A stretch of 64,000 nt of DNA, taken from Paenibacillus agilis. GTDB lineage: Bacteria > Bacillota > Bacilli > Paenibacillales > Paenibacillaceae. This document shows, piece by piece, positions 55,110 to 62,985 of this stretch. Position 1 is the first letter of the stretch. The number at the start of each line of letters is the position of its first letter. A program made the position numbers and the translations under genes. A model generated the notes under the pieces. The model was not told the DNA's origin and did not search any database. It worked only from the letters and a program-made list of their open reading frames with translations. The stretch spans positions 1,572,074 through 1,636,073 of the forward strand of contig NZ_VNJK01000001.1 of NCBI RefSeq assembly GCF_007786455.1, written 5' to 3'.

Positions 55110-55149
55110 AGGCGACATGTTGGTGAAATCAACCAATATGTCGTCTTTT
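55110..55149 (+). terminator. Terminator of the der-spoVIF region
   Basis: GGCGACATGTTGGT pairs with ACCAATATGTCGTC, followed by TTTTG. Confidence 0.85.
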
Positions 55150-55206
55150 GTTTCTTTATGGCGGATGTTATAATAGGTTCAGTTTGGAAGAATGGGAGAC
55201 GTTGGC

Positions 55207-55386
55207 ATGGATGGTTTAACGAAGATGTGGGTTTCTTTTATCGGAATTGGTCTCATGGCTTTATCAGCAATCCTCGTTGTGTTTGCCCGATCCAAGACTC
55301 GTGGATGGATTAAGGGAATATTAACGTTAGTCGCATTTGTCATACTTTTGCTCGGAATGTTATACAGCTTTATTTCAATTGTATAG
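55207..55386 (+). CDS. DUF2768 small membrane protein
   Basis: 59 residues, two hydrophobic spans (about 7-24 and 35-57). It matches the DUF2768 layout, represented by B. subtilis YphE, which has the same neighbourhood between gpsA and spoIVA. Function unknown. ATG 55207 follows GGGAG by eight bases; a longer form from 55192 is possible. Confidence 0.75.
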   Translation: MDGLTKMWVSFIGIGLMALSAILVVFARSKTRGWIKGILTLVAFVILLLGMLYSFISIV

Positions 55387-55398
55387 GGGCTCAGCACA

Positions 55399-55701
55399 AT
55401 GGGAGAACTGAGATTAATGGGTCGAACAAGAGAAGGACAAGCCGCTATCATTGTAGGCAAAACGCTGCTGCAATCAGCGATTGAGCTTCAATTAGACTGG
55501 CAATATAGATGTGAACGAGGAACGTGTGCACAGTGCCGCTGTCTGGTTGAGGAAGGACATCTCCAATTAAGCGAAATAACAGATGCTGAATGGGATCGAA
55601 TGGACGAAGATGAGCTGCGGGAAGGTTACCGATTAGCATGTCAGGCAAAAGTGATAGATGCTGACACGACAGTAACAGCGAAGTTTGCACCATATTACTA
55701 A
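55399..55701 (+). CDS. [2Fe-2S] ferredoxin-like protein 1
   Basis: A 100-residue plant-type ferredoxin fold with cluster ligands Cys38-x4-Cys43-x2-Cys46 and Cys81. It has one extra Cys (48). An electron carrier whose partners cannot be read. It is 12 bases downstream of the DUF2768 gene and about 20 bases before a nucleotidyltransferase-like gene; a second, different ferredoxin follows. The ribosome site is weak, suggesting coupled translation. Confidence 0.85.
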   Translation: MGELRLMGRTREGQAAIIVGKTLLQSAIELQLDWQYRCERGTCAQCRCLVEEGHLQLSEITDAEWDRMDEDELREGYRLACQAKVIDADTTVTAKFAPYY

Positions 55702-55723
55702 TGAAATCGTGACGGGGTTTACT

Positions 55724-56347
55724 ATGCATCAACAAATGACAGAAACGATGGCTCATGCGATTGAATGGCTTGCAAGTCATTCAAATGAATCATCGAAATG
55801 GATGATAGGTGGCAGTTGCAGCCTATTGTTACAAGGAGTGGAGCTACTGGCTCCGCCAAATGATATTGATGTATTCGCTGATCAAGGCGATGCAGAAGTG
55901 CTGCATCAATTATGGCGGAGCAAATCTACGGATGACGCGGCTTGGAATGAGACAGAAATGTACCGCTCGTTGTTAAGCCATTACGAGATAAATTGTTACT
56001 CTGTAGAACTTGTTGGACAATTCAATATTAAGAATGAATGGTGCAGTTACCAGATGGAAGTTAGATCGGGTTTGTGGCAGTATGCGCCATCTGCGATAGT
56101 TGGGGCACAATCCATTAGATTGACACCTCTTATACACGAACTGCTTTTTAATATGCTGAGGGGAAGAGCAGAGCGTGTAGATGCAATCGCAGCGGCAATC
56201 CGATGCAATCCCCAGGAGCATGTAAAGGTTTTGGCAAATGTATTATCTAGATGCGAGCCATCCTCTAGCGCATATATGAACATTCAACATGTATTACCTG
56301 AACTATGCCTAGATACGTATGAAGTTAACGTACACAGCAATGATTAA
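55724..56347 (+). CDS. Nucleotidyltransferase-like protein
   Basis: 207 residues with a likely N-terminal nucleotidyltransferase fold: IGGSCSLLLQG (residues 28-38) followed by NDIDVF with Asp47 and Asp49, the pattern of small MNT-type enzymes. The C-terminal half is helical. The specific reaction is unknown. Chosen start is ATG 55724 with GACGGGG upstream. It stands between two ferredoxin genes within the spoVIF-spoIVA interval, so it may be an accessory insertion or a coupled gene. Confidence 0.65.
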   Translation: MHQQMTETMAHAIEWLASHSNESSKWMIGGSCSLLLQGVELLAPPNDIDVFADQGDAEVLHQLWRSKSTDDAAWNETEMYRSLLSHYEINCYSVELVGQFNIKNEWCSYQMEVRSGLWQYAPSAIVGAQSIRLTPLIHELLFNMLRGRAERVDAIAAAIRCNPQEHVKVLANVLSRCEPSSSAYMNIQHVLPELCLDTYEVNVHSND

Positions 56348-56410
56348 GTGAGTATTCTACAGTGTGTTGTTAGAACAACTCTACCAGCATCCACATGAAG
56401 GAGGTGCTGC

Positions 56411-56770
56411 ATGAGCGTTAGCATTCAGTTTGAACCAGATGGCAAACAGATTGAAATTAAGCAAGGAATGAGCGTGTTGGAGGCTGCGCGTAAAGCGCGT
56501 GTCTCCATTCGAACTCGTTGTGAAGGCAAAGCAGGGTGTTTGCAATGCAAAGTAACGATAGAAGCTGATGAGGGGCTAATTCATTCCCCAACTGAGGCAG
56601 AGCAACGTAAGATGGGTTTTTTCTCAACTTGTGGAGAGCGATTAGCCTGTCAGGCTCGTATTATTGGTTCTTCAAATGGTAAAGTGGTCGTTCATGTGCC
56701 GGAAGATCCTTTAAAGGCGGCAGTTCGTAAACGACTACTGGAGCAGCAAGAGGAAGACCGCTTATGGTAG
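56411..56770 (+). CDS. [2Fe-2S] ferredoxin-like protein 2
   Basis: A 119-residue plant-type ferredoxin fold with ligands Cys37-x5-Cys43-x2-Cys46 and Cys80, plus Cys74. The first spacing (x5 rather than x4) differs from ferredoxin 1 (55399-55701), so the pair are not recent duplicates. The C-terminus (about 100-119) is a charged helix. AAGGAGG precedes the ATG by seven bases. Partner unknown. Confidence 0.85.
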   Translation: MSVSIQFEPDGKQIEIKQGMSVLEAARKARVSIRTRCEGKAGCLQCKVTIEADEGLIHSPTEAEQRKMGFFSTCGERLACQARIIGSSNGKVVVHVPEDPLKAAVRKRLLEQQEEDRLW

Positions 56771-56789
56771 GCGGGGGAGGAGAGGCGGA

Positions 56790-57506
56790 TTGAGTCGTAC
56801 TAAGTTCGTAGTCAGCATCATTCTCATTGTATGTTTGCTCTTGCAAGGATGTATGTACCCGAATGAGCTTCGAAAAGAGAATCAAGCTTCTGCTAAAGAT
56901 GGAATTTTGCTTGTACAGAATGCAGTTGATGAATATCAGCAACGAAATTCATTACTTCCCATCATTACGGCTGACCAAACTGTACCGAGATACGAGAAAT
57001 TCAGAATTGACTTTGAAGTTTTGCTGGCTAGTGAAGTGCTTGGCGCAATTCCTGCGAATGCTTTTGAGAACGGTGGGACTGGGGTTTACCTAATCGTTAA
57101 CGAAGAGAAGAAACCTACGGTTCGTCTTATGCATCTTCCTACAGCTCAAAGGGTAAATGATTTGCAGAGAGCCGTTACCATGTACATAGAGAAGAATACA
57201 GGGCAACTGCCAAGCAAAGAACAATTGTATCCCGGATTTTACGAGATATCACTAGAAAAGATAGGTGCTCGCCCTGTTGAGGTTCGAAGTCCCTACAGTG
57301 GTGATACCCTCACCTTTATTATGAATGAGCAAGGTAATGTATTTGCTGATTATGCTCCAGACATAATGAAGGCTGTTGAGAAATCGGGTAAGAAACCTGC
57401 TGACAAAACGGATCAGGTTCAGGAGTTACTCGTAACGGAAGGTTTGTTTGTGCCTGTTAAATCTCCTGTTTATGAATGGAGAGACAACGCACCTTGGCCC
57501 AAGTAA
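56790..57506 (+). CDS. yphF: Lipoprotein YphF
   Basis: 238 residues with a lipoprotein signal: hydrophobic 5-18 and lipobox LLLQGC (Cys21). The mature protein is soluble and anchored outside the membrane. The position right before spoIVA matches B. subtilis yphF, and the layout fits DUF3939. TTG start with GGGGGAGGAG upstream. Function not known; a sporulation link is suggested by context. Confidence 0.78.
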   Translation: MSRTKFVVSIILIVCLLLQGCMYPNELRKENQASAKDGILLVQNAVDEYQQRNSLLPIITADQTVPRYEKFRIDFEVLLASEVLGAIPANAFENGGTGVYLIVNEEKKPTVRLMHLPTAQRVNDLQRAVTMYIEKNTGQLPSKEQLYPGFYEISLEKIGARPVEVRSPYSGDTLTFIMNEQGNVFADYAPDIMKAVEKSGKKPADKTDQVQELLVTEGLFVPVKSPVYEWRDNAPWPK

Positions 57507-57551
57507 AGTATCGGCACATGAGTGAAGTCTAGTCAATCCTATAGCAAATAG

Positions 57552-57588
57552 AAGCAAGTGCAGATAAGATGCTGTACTTGTTTTTTTT
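57552..57588 (+). terminator. Terminator of yphF
   Basis: CAAGTGCAG pairs with CTGTACTTG, eight-base loop, followed by eight T. Confidence 0.88.
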
Positions 57589-57627
57589 ATATCTACGTTT
57601 TTCTTATGCAGAAATACATAATGGTTG

Positions 57628-57655
57628 TCATATATTTGAACAAAAAACATATACC
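57628..57655 (+). promoter_or_regulatory. Sigma-E-like promoter of spoIVA
   Basis: TCATATA (57628-57634), 13-base spacer, CATATACC (57648-57655) resemble the sigma-E pattern KMATATT / CATACAMT. spoIVA is sigma-E dependent in B. subtilis. The leader to the start is about 290 bases. Confidence 0.5.
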
Positions 57656-57659
57656 TGTG

Positions 57660-57955
57660 TAGGAAGGCGTCGCTCTGCTGAAGAGCCCCTCATAGTTATT
57701 TACTAACATTATGAGCAGCGATAGTAAAAAAAGTGTGGCTGATCGTCATATTTATGGCGTTCTATCATATGATGTTACTAGTCCAAAGCATGTACAGGTT
57801 GCATCGCTTGCTCATTGCTGAATATGAACCGGGCGGCGAACACTAGCGACAACGGCAACAGCTCAATTCCAGCAACGGTGCTAATTGTTTCTGAAGGGCG
57901 GAAGGCGGACGCTGCCTTCATGTCCGTCGGGAATTATTTGAGGAGGGGATATCAA
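57660..57955 (+). other. spoIVA leader region
   Basis: No gene is supported. The spoIVA frame is open without a stop from ATG 57815, but only the TTG at 57956 has a strong ribosome site, and it matches the known protein start. A small inverted pair CTCATA/TATGAG lies near 57688-57714. Confidence 0.65.
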
Positions 57956-59434
57956 TTGGAGAAAGTAGACATTTTTAAGGACATTGCCGAGCGTACCGGC
58001 GGGGATATTTACCTCGGGGTCGTTGGTGCGGTCCGCACGGGTAAATCAACATTTATAAAACGTTTCATGGAAACGGTCGTGCTGCCGAATATTACAAACG
58101 AATCCGATCGCATTCGCGCCGTGGATGAACTTCCACAAAGTGCGGCTGGTAAGACGATTATGACAACAGAACCTAAGTTCGTCCCGAACAATGCGGTTCA
58201 GATTAAAGTAGCAGATGGTCTAGAAGTGAATGTAAGATTGGTAGACTGTGTAGGTTATGCTGTGGAAGGTGCAAAAGGATACGAGGATGAAAGCGGTCCG
58301 CGTATGATTAATACGCCATGGTTTGAGGATCCGATTCCGTTCCAGGAAGCGGCGGAAATAGGAACTCGTAAGGTGATACAGGAACACTCAACGTTAGGTG
58401 TAGTAGTGACAACAGATGGAACGATCGCAGAAATCCCACGTCACTCCTATGTGGAGTCTGAAGAACGCGTCATTAATGAGTTGAAGGAAGTCGGCAAGCC
58501 ATTTGTGTTGATTATCAACTCGACGAAACCGCGCAGTGAAGAAACGCAGGCGCTTCGTAATGAATTGCATGCGAAATACGATATACCTGTGTTGGCGCTA
58601 AGTGCTGCTACGATGGGTGAAGATGATGTAATTGGCGTATTGCGCGAAGTGCTGTACGAATTCCCTGTGCATGAAGTAAACGTGAACTTGCCTAGCTGGG
58701 TAATGGTCCTGAATGAGCAGCATTGGCTTCGTTCCAGCTATGAGAGTTCGGTCCGTGATACGGTGAAAGATATTCGTCGCTTGCGTGATGTGGATCGTAT
58801 CGTGCAACAGTTCACGGAATATGACTTTATTGCACGTGCCGGATTGAGTGGCATGGATATGGGTCAAGGCGTTGCAGAGATTGATTTGTATGCTCCAGAT
58901 GAGTTGTACGATCAAATCCTAATGGAAGTAGTCGGCGTCGAAATTCGCGGCAAAGATCATTTGCTTCAACTGATGCAGCAGTTCGCTCATGCGAAGAAAG
59001 AATTTGATCGCTTCGAAGAGGCATTAGAAATGGTGAAGACAACAGGGTATGGTATTGCTGCGCCTACTCTTGCTGAGATGGCTCTTGATGAGCCCGAACT
59101 CATCCGTCAAGGCTCTCGCTTTGGTGTTCGTCTGAAAGCAACTGCTCCGTCGATACATATGATACGTGTCGATGTGGAGTCAGAGTTTGCTCCGATTATT
59201 GGTACGGAGAGACAAAGTGAGGAGCTTATGCGCTATCTTATGCAGGACTTCGAGAATGATCCTACGAAGATTTGGGAGTCCGACATATTTGGCCGTTCGC
59301 TTCATTCCATCGTGCGTGAAGGCATTCAGGGTAAGATTGCTATGATGCCGGATAACGCTCGATACAAGCTGCAAGAAACGCTCGGTCGTATTATTAACGA
59401 AGGATCTGGTGGCTTGATAGCTATCATATTATAA
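57956..59434 (+). CDS. spoIVA: Stage IV sporulation protein A (coat morphogenetic ATPase)
   Basis: SpoIVA hydrolyses ATP to polymerise on the outer forespore membrane and forms the basement layer for coat and cortex. 492 residues from TTG 57956, the same length as in B. subtilis, with Walker A VGAVRTGKST (Lys30, same number), a conserved NTPase core, and the C-terminal GSGGLIAIIL. AGGAGGGG lies seven bases before the TTG. A start at ATG 57815 would add 47 residues that do not belong to the family. Sequence follows B. subtilis almost throughout. Closes the conserved block. Confidence 0.97.
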   Translation: MEKVDIFKDIAERTGGDIYLGVVGAVRTGKSTFIKRFMETVVLPNITNESDRIRAVDELPQSAAGKTIMTTEPKFVPNNAVQIKVADGLEVNVRLVDCVGYAVEGAKGYEDESGPRMINTPWFEDPIPFQEAAEIGTRKVIQEHSTLGVVVTTDGTIAEIPRHSYVESEERVINELKEVGKPFVLIINSTKPRSEETQALRNELHAKYDIPVLALSAATMGEDDVIGVLREVLYEFPVHEVNVNLPSWVMVLNEQHWLRSSYESSVRDTVKDIRRLRDVDRIVQQFTEYDFIARAGLSGMDMGQGVAEIDLYAPDELYDQILMEVVGVEIRGKDHLLQLMQQFAHAKKEFDRFEEALEMVKTTGYGIAAPTLAEMALDEPELIRQGSRFGVRLKATAPSIHMIRVDVESEFAPIIGTERQSEELMRYLMQDFENDPTKIWESDIFGRSLHSIVREGIQGKIAMMPDNARYKLQETLGRIINEGSGGLIAIIL

Positions 59435-59465
59435 CCTCGTTAACCATTCATGCTCTAAATAAGCA

Positions 59466-59527
59466 ACCCCCTTCATATGGTAGACAGCTCATTTGAGAGC
59501 CTCCATAAATGAAGGGGGTGTTTATTT
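59466..59527. terminator. Terminator between spoIVA and the minus-strand MFS gene
   Basis: ACCCCCTTCAT pairs with ATGAAGGGGGT over a large loop, followed by TTTATTTG; convergent genes on both sides. Confidence 0.75.
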
Positions 59528-59601
59528 GCGGCAAGAGCATTCACTTTATGCTTTCGCTCATCTCAACGGACTTCAATAGAAGTAGAAGTGTAGAAGTTTT
59601 T

Positions 59602-60873
59602 TCATGAAGATTGTGACAGCTTATTTTGTTCCATAGCTATAGAGAGTGGACGAGGGTTGGCTTGCAATTTGGCGATTCGATAAGCCACCGCAATCGCAAG
59701 CAGGAATACAAGACATCCTGTTCCGATAAATAAGTAGCTGATCGAAACGGCTGGATACAGTTGACCGATTATAAGTGACATAAGCAACATAGGCCCCATC
59801 CAAGCCAATTGAATGAATGTACTCACTCTTCCTTGATATTCTATTTCAACATGAGTCTGTATAAGAGATGAGGTTGTTATGTTATAAGAGACGATACCAG
59901 TAAAGAATATAACCGTTGCCGCGACAGCGATAATGATATTTGGAATAATGGTCATTCCTGCTAATCCAATGGCAAGTAGGAAAACAGATATCGTTAACAA
60001 ACGTTCAGATTGAATGTTTGTTTTTGGGACAACGAGAGAGCCAACAAGCATAGTTACGCCAATGATTGGGGTAAACCAGGATAGAGATTCTTTAGGGAGT
60101 CCCAAATATTCTGTAATAAGGAACATTTGCATCACATTATATACGCCCGCTACCAATCCGAATGCCACATTACTAAGCGTTACGATCTTAACAATATTGT
60201 GGTTCATCGCGAATCGAAAGCCGAGCTTTAAGTCGTTCCAAACCGAGTGAAACGTTAGTGTATCCTTGTTCGTACTTGTTGTTAACTCACTTGGTTGTTG
60301 CTGAGTGGGTATTCGAGTAATGGCAATGGCAGCAATAATAAAGAGACAAGTCGAGATAACAATCATGAAACTTGAGCCAATTGCCCCGTATAACATGATA
60401 GCAACAGCAGGTCCGATAATGTTCGTGAAGCTAACGGACATTTGACGATAGCTTGCAGCAGACAGTCTGTCTTCACTTTGAACAAGAGTCATTGTAAAAG
60501 CAGGCTGGGAAGCACGAAAGACGAGTGTAGAGATGGCGGACAAAAATGAGCCTATGTAAATCAAAATCACGGAATTAACCGCAATCGCGCCGATAAATAA
60601 CAGCATAACTACAGCTCTGAACAGCAATGCGCCAGACAATGACTTTTTGCGATCAAAGCGATCTGCAAATACGCCAATGATAGGACCGAGTAAAAAAATC
60701 GGGGCATATTCTAATATAAGATTGATGGAAATGGCGGATGCAGCTTTATCAGCGAATTGCTCTAAAATTACGAATAAGAGTGCAGTGTTGCGGATGTTAT
60801 CACCAAATTCAGAAGACCATGCAGCAAGCCAGAAGCGAAGAAACATTGGGTTTCGGCGTAAAAAGTTTTTCAT
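59602..60873 (-). CDS. MFS transporter, paralogue of the one at the left edge
   Basis: 423 residues and about 12 membrane spans, with the MFS signature GVFADRFDRKKS near residue 70. It shares a LGLPKESLSWFTP segment with the partial MFS protein at 1-1094, so the two are related members of the MFS. Exporter of an unknown compound; macrolide/drug efflux type likely. The start at 60873 has GAAGGGTG seven bases upstream. An ArsR-type gene lies just upstream on the same strand, and an operator of the same type (60912-60927) is present. Confidence 0.88.
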   Translation of the reverse strand: MKNFLRRNPMFLRFWLAAWSSEFGDNIRNTALLFVILEQFADKAASAISINLILEYAPIFLLGPIIGVFADRFDRKKSLSGALLFRAVVMLLFIGAIAVNSVILIYIGSFLSAISTLVFRASQPAFTMTLVQSEDRLSAASYRQMSVSFTNIIGPAVAIMLYGAIGSSFMIVISTCLFIIAAIAITRIPTQQQPSELTTSTNKDTLTFHSVWNDLKLGFRFAMNHNIVKIVTLSNVAFGLVAGVYNVMQMFLITEYLGLPKESLSWFTPIIGVTMLVGSLVVPKTNIQSERLLTISVFLLAIGLAGMTIIPNIIIAVAATVIFFTGIVSYNITTSSLIQTHVEIEYQGRVSTFIQLAWMGPMLLMSLIIGQLYPAVSISYLFIGTGCLVFLLAIAVAYRIAKLQANPRPLSIAMEQNKLSQSS

Positions 60874-60911
60874 TAACAATCACCCTTCTTCTGTTTTTAT
60901 GAAATATAACT

Positions 60912-60927
60912 TTCGATGTATATCGAA
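60912..60927. promoter_or_regulatory. Operator upstream of the MFS gene
   Basis: TTCGAT-GTAT-ATCGAA, one of three copies (6-4-6 palindrome) at this locus, about 40 bases before the MFS start. Confidence 0.6.
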
Positions 60928-60941
60928 TATCCTTCCAAAAG

Positions 60942-60969
60942 AATAACACAGCGCTGAAGCTGTGTTATT
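60942..60969 (-). terminator. Hairpin at the end of the ArsR gene
   Basis: AATAACACAGC pairs perfectly with GCTGTGTTATT, overlapping the last codons and stop of the regulator gene. The T run is weak, so it may only attenuate. Confidence 0.65.
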
Positions 60970-62014
60970 CGGTTAGCAACTGTGTTAAATTCTGAAGTAT
61001 TTCTGCGATACGCTCTTTATCTGTATGGTAATAAACTTTATTTTCTTGACGGATGGCTTTTACAAATCCTGTCGTCGTTAATGAGTTGAGATGGTGAGAA
61101 ATTGTAGAGTTTGTAAGGTTTAGTTCTTTAGCAAGTTCATGCCCATATCTAGGTGCGCGGTTCAATAGTTGAATAATATGAATTCGCTTTTCGTCTGACA
61201 GTACTTTTAGAGAGTCACCAATTTGCTGATGAGTGATATCATGTTTGCTTATCATATCCAGACGATTGATCCCTAGTAAGCATATAAATCCTTCTTCGTT
61301 ATCATAAATGAACGCTGCTGTGTTCATAAAATAAGAAGGAAATACATGAATCGGAAGATCGTTCATCGTATTAGGTACGATGTCTGTTCTTAGAGCTTTG
61401 TTCAACTGCTTCACGCCGTTTTCTTGAATCATTTGACGGAGTCGAAGCAAGCTTTGCTCTAATCGTGCAGTCAGTTCATCTTCCCAGAACTTGAAAACAA
61501 TATTATAGAAAATGTTCAGCAGTTCTAGATATTTGCTCTTCATGCGATCAGGATCTGCAAAGAAATAGAGCATTTTCCAACGATCTTTTTCTGGTAATGT
61601 AGTTTGTTCTAACCGTTCAAGGATATTGCTTGTAGTGAGCTCAGAAATAGTGCTAATTTCTGGATCTAAACTATAATTCAAAAATTGAAGAAAAAGCTCA
61701 TTGGACGGCATTTGTTCTATCCATTGAAAAAGATTTTCGATGGTCATGTTATTTCGAATAATAGTAGGCAGTACAGATGTGCCGCAAGAATTATCTTGAT
61801 GGAAAAATAATTGAATTTGTTCCAATGTGTCTTTCGGCAGCTTTAGTTGTGCTTCTTGAATATATTGATTGAGTTGATTATCTTGGTGTAACTGCATGGA
61901 TGGATGCTGCGGTACCAATTGGTCATGGTTCGTAAGTCGAAATAGTGCTGCTAATAGTTCAACCGTAATAGAGCTACTTGTATTTAGTGGGATTGCTGCA
62001 TGATTGTTCACCAA
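60965..62014 (-). CDS. ArsR-family regulator with long N-terminal domain
   Basis: 349 residues, far longer than classic ArsR. The winged helix-turn-helix is at the C-terminus (about 270-345, VLSDEKRIHIIQLLNR, LNLTNSTISHHLNSL, NKVYYHTD). The first 260 residues are helical and of unknown function, probably a sensing domain. It likely regulates itself and the MFS gene, because the palindrome TTCGAT-N4-ATCGAA lies in front of each. TTG 62014 (or GTG 62011) with AAGGAG upstream is the start. A sigma-A promoter is readable at 62061-62089. Confidence 0.85.
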   Translation of the reverse strand: MVNNHAAIPLNTSSSITVELLAALFRLTNHDQLVPQHPSMQLHQDNQLNQYIQEAQLKLPKDTLEQIQLFFHQDNSCGTSVLPTIIRNNMTIENLFQWIEQMPSNELFLQFLNYSLDPEISTISELTTSNILERLEQTTLPEKDRWKMLYFFADPDRMKSKYLELLNIFYNIVFKFWEDELTARLEQSLLRLRQMIQENGVKQLNKALRTDIVPNTMNDLPIHVFPSYFMNTAAFIYDNEEGFICLLGINRLDMISKHDITHQQIGDSLKVLSDEKRIHIIQLLNRAPRYGHELAKELNLTNSTISHHLNSLTTTGFVKAIRQENKVYYHTDKERIAEILQNLTQLLTE

Positions 62015-62028
62015 GTTCGAATCTCCTT

Positions 62029-62044
62029 TTTGATATCTATCGAA
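62029..62044. promoter_or_regulatory. Operator in front of the ArsR gene
   Basis: TTTGAT-ATCT-ATCGAA, a one-mismatch copy of the palindrome, located between the promoter and the start codon. Confidence 0.6.
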
Positions 62045-62060
62045 TGTTATTCCAGATTAA

Positions 62061-62089
62061 AATATAATGATAATAAATGGTAATGTCAA
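62061..62089 (-). promoter_or_regulatory. Sigma-A promoter of the ArsR gene
   Basis: On the minus strand TTGACA (62089-62084) and TATATT (62066-62061) are 17 bases apart. The operator at 62029-62044 lies a few bases downstream of the expected start point, consistent with repression. Confidence 0.75.
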
Positions 62090-62151
62090 TTGTTTTGTTT
62101 GTACTGATTTTGTAGGAAAAGATAGATTACCTATTAGGTTCGTATCTATCT

Positions 62152-62167
62152 TTCGATCAATATCGAA
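62152..62167. promoter_or_regulatory. Third operator, within a duplicated promoter segment
   Basis: TTCGAT-CAAT-ATCGAA. The adjoining 28 bases (62162-62189) repeat those at 62039-62066 with two differences, including the -10, but no good -35 remains here. Confidence 0.6.
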
Positions 62168-62169
62168 TG

Positions 62170-62340
62170 TTATTTCAGATTAGAATATACTGTAATGGTG
62201 ATTCTTGCTACTGTTAAGTGCTGAGATACTGCAAATTCTGTTCGTTGTGAATTTTTGTCGGCAAATAGTTTGTATAGAGCAGTGACTGGAAGTACACGTC
62301 TTTTTGCATTGAAAATACTGGATTTAAATTGCTTGATCAT
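62170..62340 (-). CDS. Possible small gene (56 aa) upstream of the ArsR gene
   Basis: A 56-codon frame starts at ATG 62340 with GAGAGGTG seven bases upstream. The product is basic, with a hydrophobic patch, no signal peptide and no family I know. Its stop lies next to the third operator, within the duplicated promoter segment. It may be a real small protein, a leader peptide or chance. Other open frames on both strands in this region have no ribosome site. Confidence 0.35.
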   Translation of the reverse strand: MIKQFKSSIFNAKRRVLPVTALYKLFADKNSQRTEFAVSQHLTVARITITVYSNLK

Positions 62341-62516
62341 GATAACACCTCTCTTCGGTACTCATCTAATGTCTATTTCGATGTCTGTGATAATTAATTT
62401 AATGGCAATTCCTGTATCTGTCAAGTGGCTTTCATGAAGTTTAAATAAGAAAATGGTATACTTATAGTAAGTCCCTAATTTTTGGGGAGCAGGATAAGAA
62501 GAGTGAGGGATTTTTG

Positions 62517-62798
62517 ATGAGTGTGCAAAATGAAGTACATATTGTGTCAGCGCAAATGAAAACAGATGCGGAAGGTGCATACCTTGGGACGGTTGTTTTC
62601 AAGCTTGAAGGCTACCAGCATCCGTATGAATTAACGGTGTTTAGCAAGAAGGGGAAAGAGTGGGATTATAGTCTTCATTATACGTCTGATAGTGGTGGGG
62701 AAGAAGAATTATTGAAGTTAGATGAACGTTTGGAAGAAGATGATGACTTGTTCGATACATTATTGGAAGCGGCACTACAAGCAAGCGAAACAATATAA
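62517..62798 (+). CDS. Small acidic protein, unrecognised
   Basis: A 93-residue protein rich in Glu and Asp in its C-terminal half (LLKLDERLEEDDDLFDTLL), with a beta-strand-like N-terminal part (VSAQMKTDAEGAYLGTVVF). No family recognised, no signal or membrane span; likely cytoplasmic. ATG 62517 with GAGTGAGGG upstream, own terminator downstream, hence probably expressed on its own. Confidence 0.7.
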   Translation: MSVQNEVHIVSAQMKTDAEGAYLGTVVFKLEGYQHPYELTVFSKKGKEWDYSLHYTSDSGGEEELLKLDERLEEDDDLFDTLLEAALQASETI

Positions 62799-62807
62799 TT
62801 ATAACTC

Positions 62808-62848
62808 AAGGGTTGTTTACCGTTTAGAGGGTAAACGCCCTTTTTTTA
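62808..62848 (+). terminator. Terminator after the small acidic protein gene
   Basis: Stem of GTTTACC/GGGTAAAC with outer AAGGG/CCCTT pairs, followed by seven T. Confidence 0.85.
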
Positions 62849-62985
62849 TGTAATATCGAGTGAAAAATGATTAAATGCATTAAAACCGATTTACATACTA
62901 GGAAATAGCGTATATATTATTGTCTAATAGTTGTGCGGAAAATGTTGGTTACAAGCACGCTAATTATTTAAAAGGGGATGTTGAG

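Noticed and set aside
57815..57955. In-frame N-terminal extension of SpoIVA from ATG 57815
   Set aside because: The added 47 residues do not resemble the family; TTG 57956 has a strong AGGAGGGG and gives the exact known length.
62255..62437. Plus-strand open frame between the ArsR gene and the small acidic protein gene
   Set aside because: No ribosome site and no recognisable protein.
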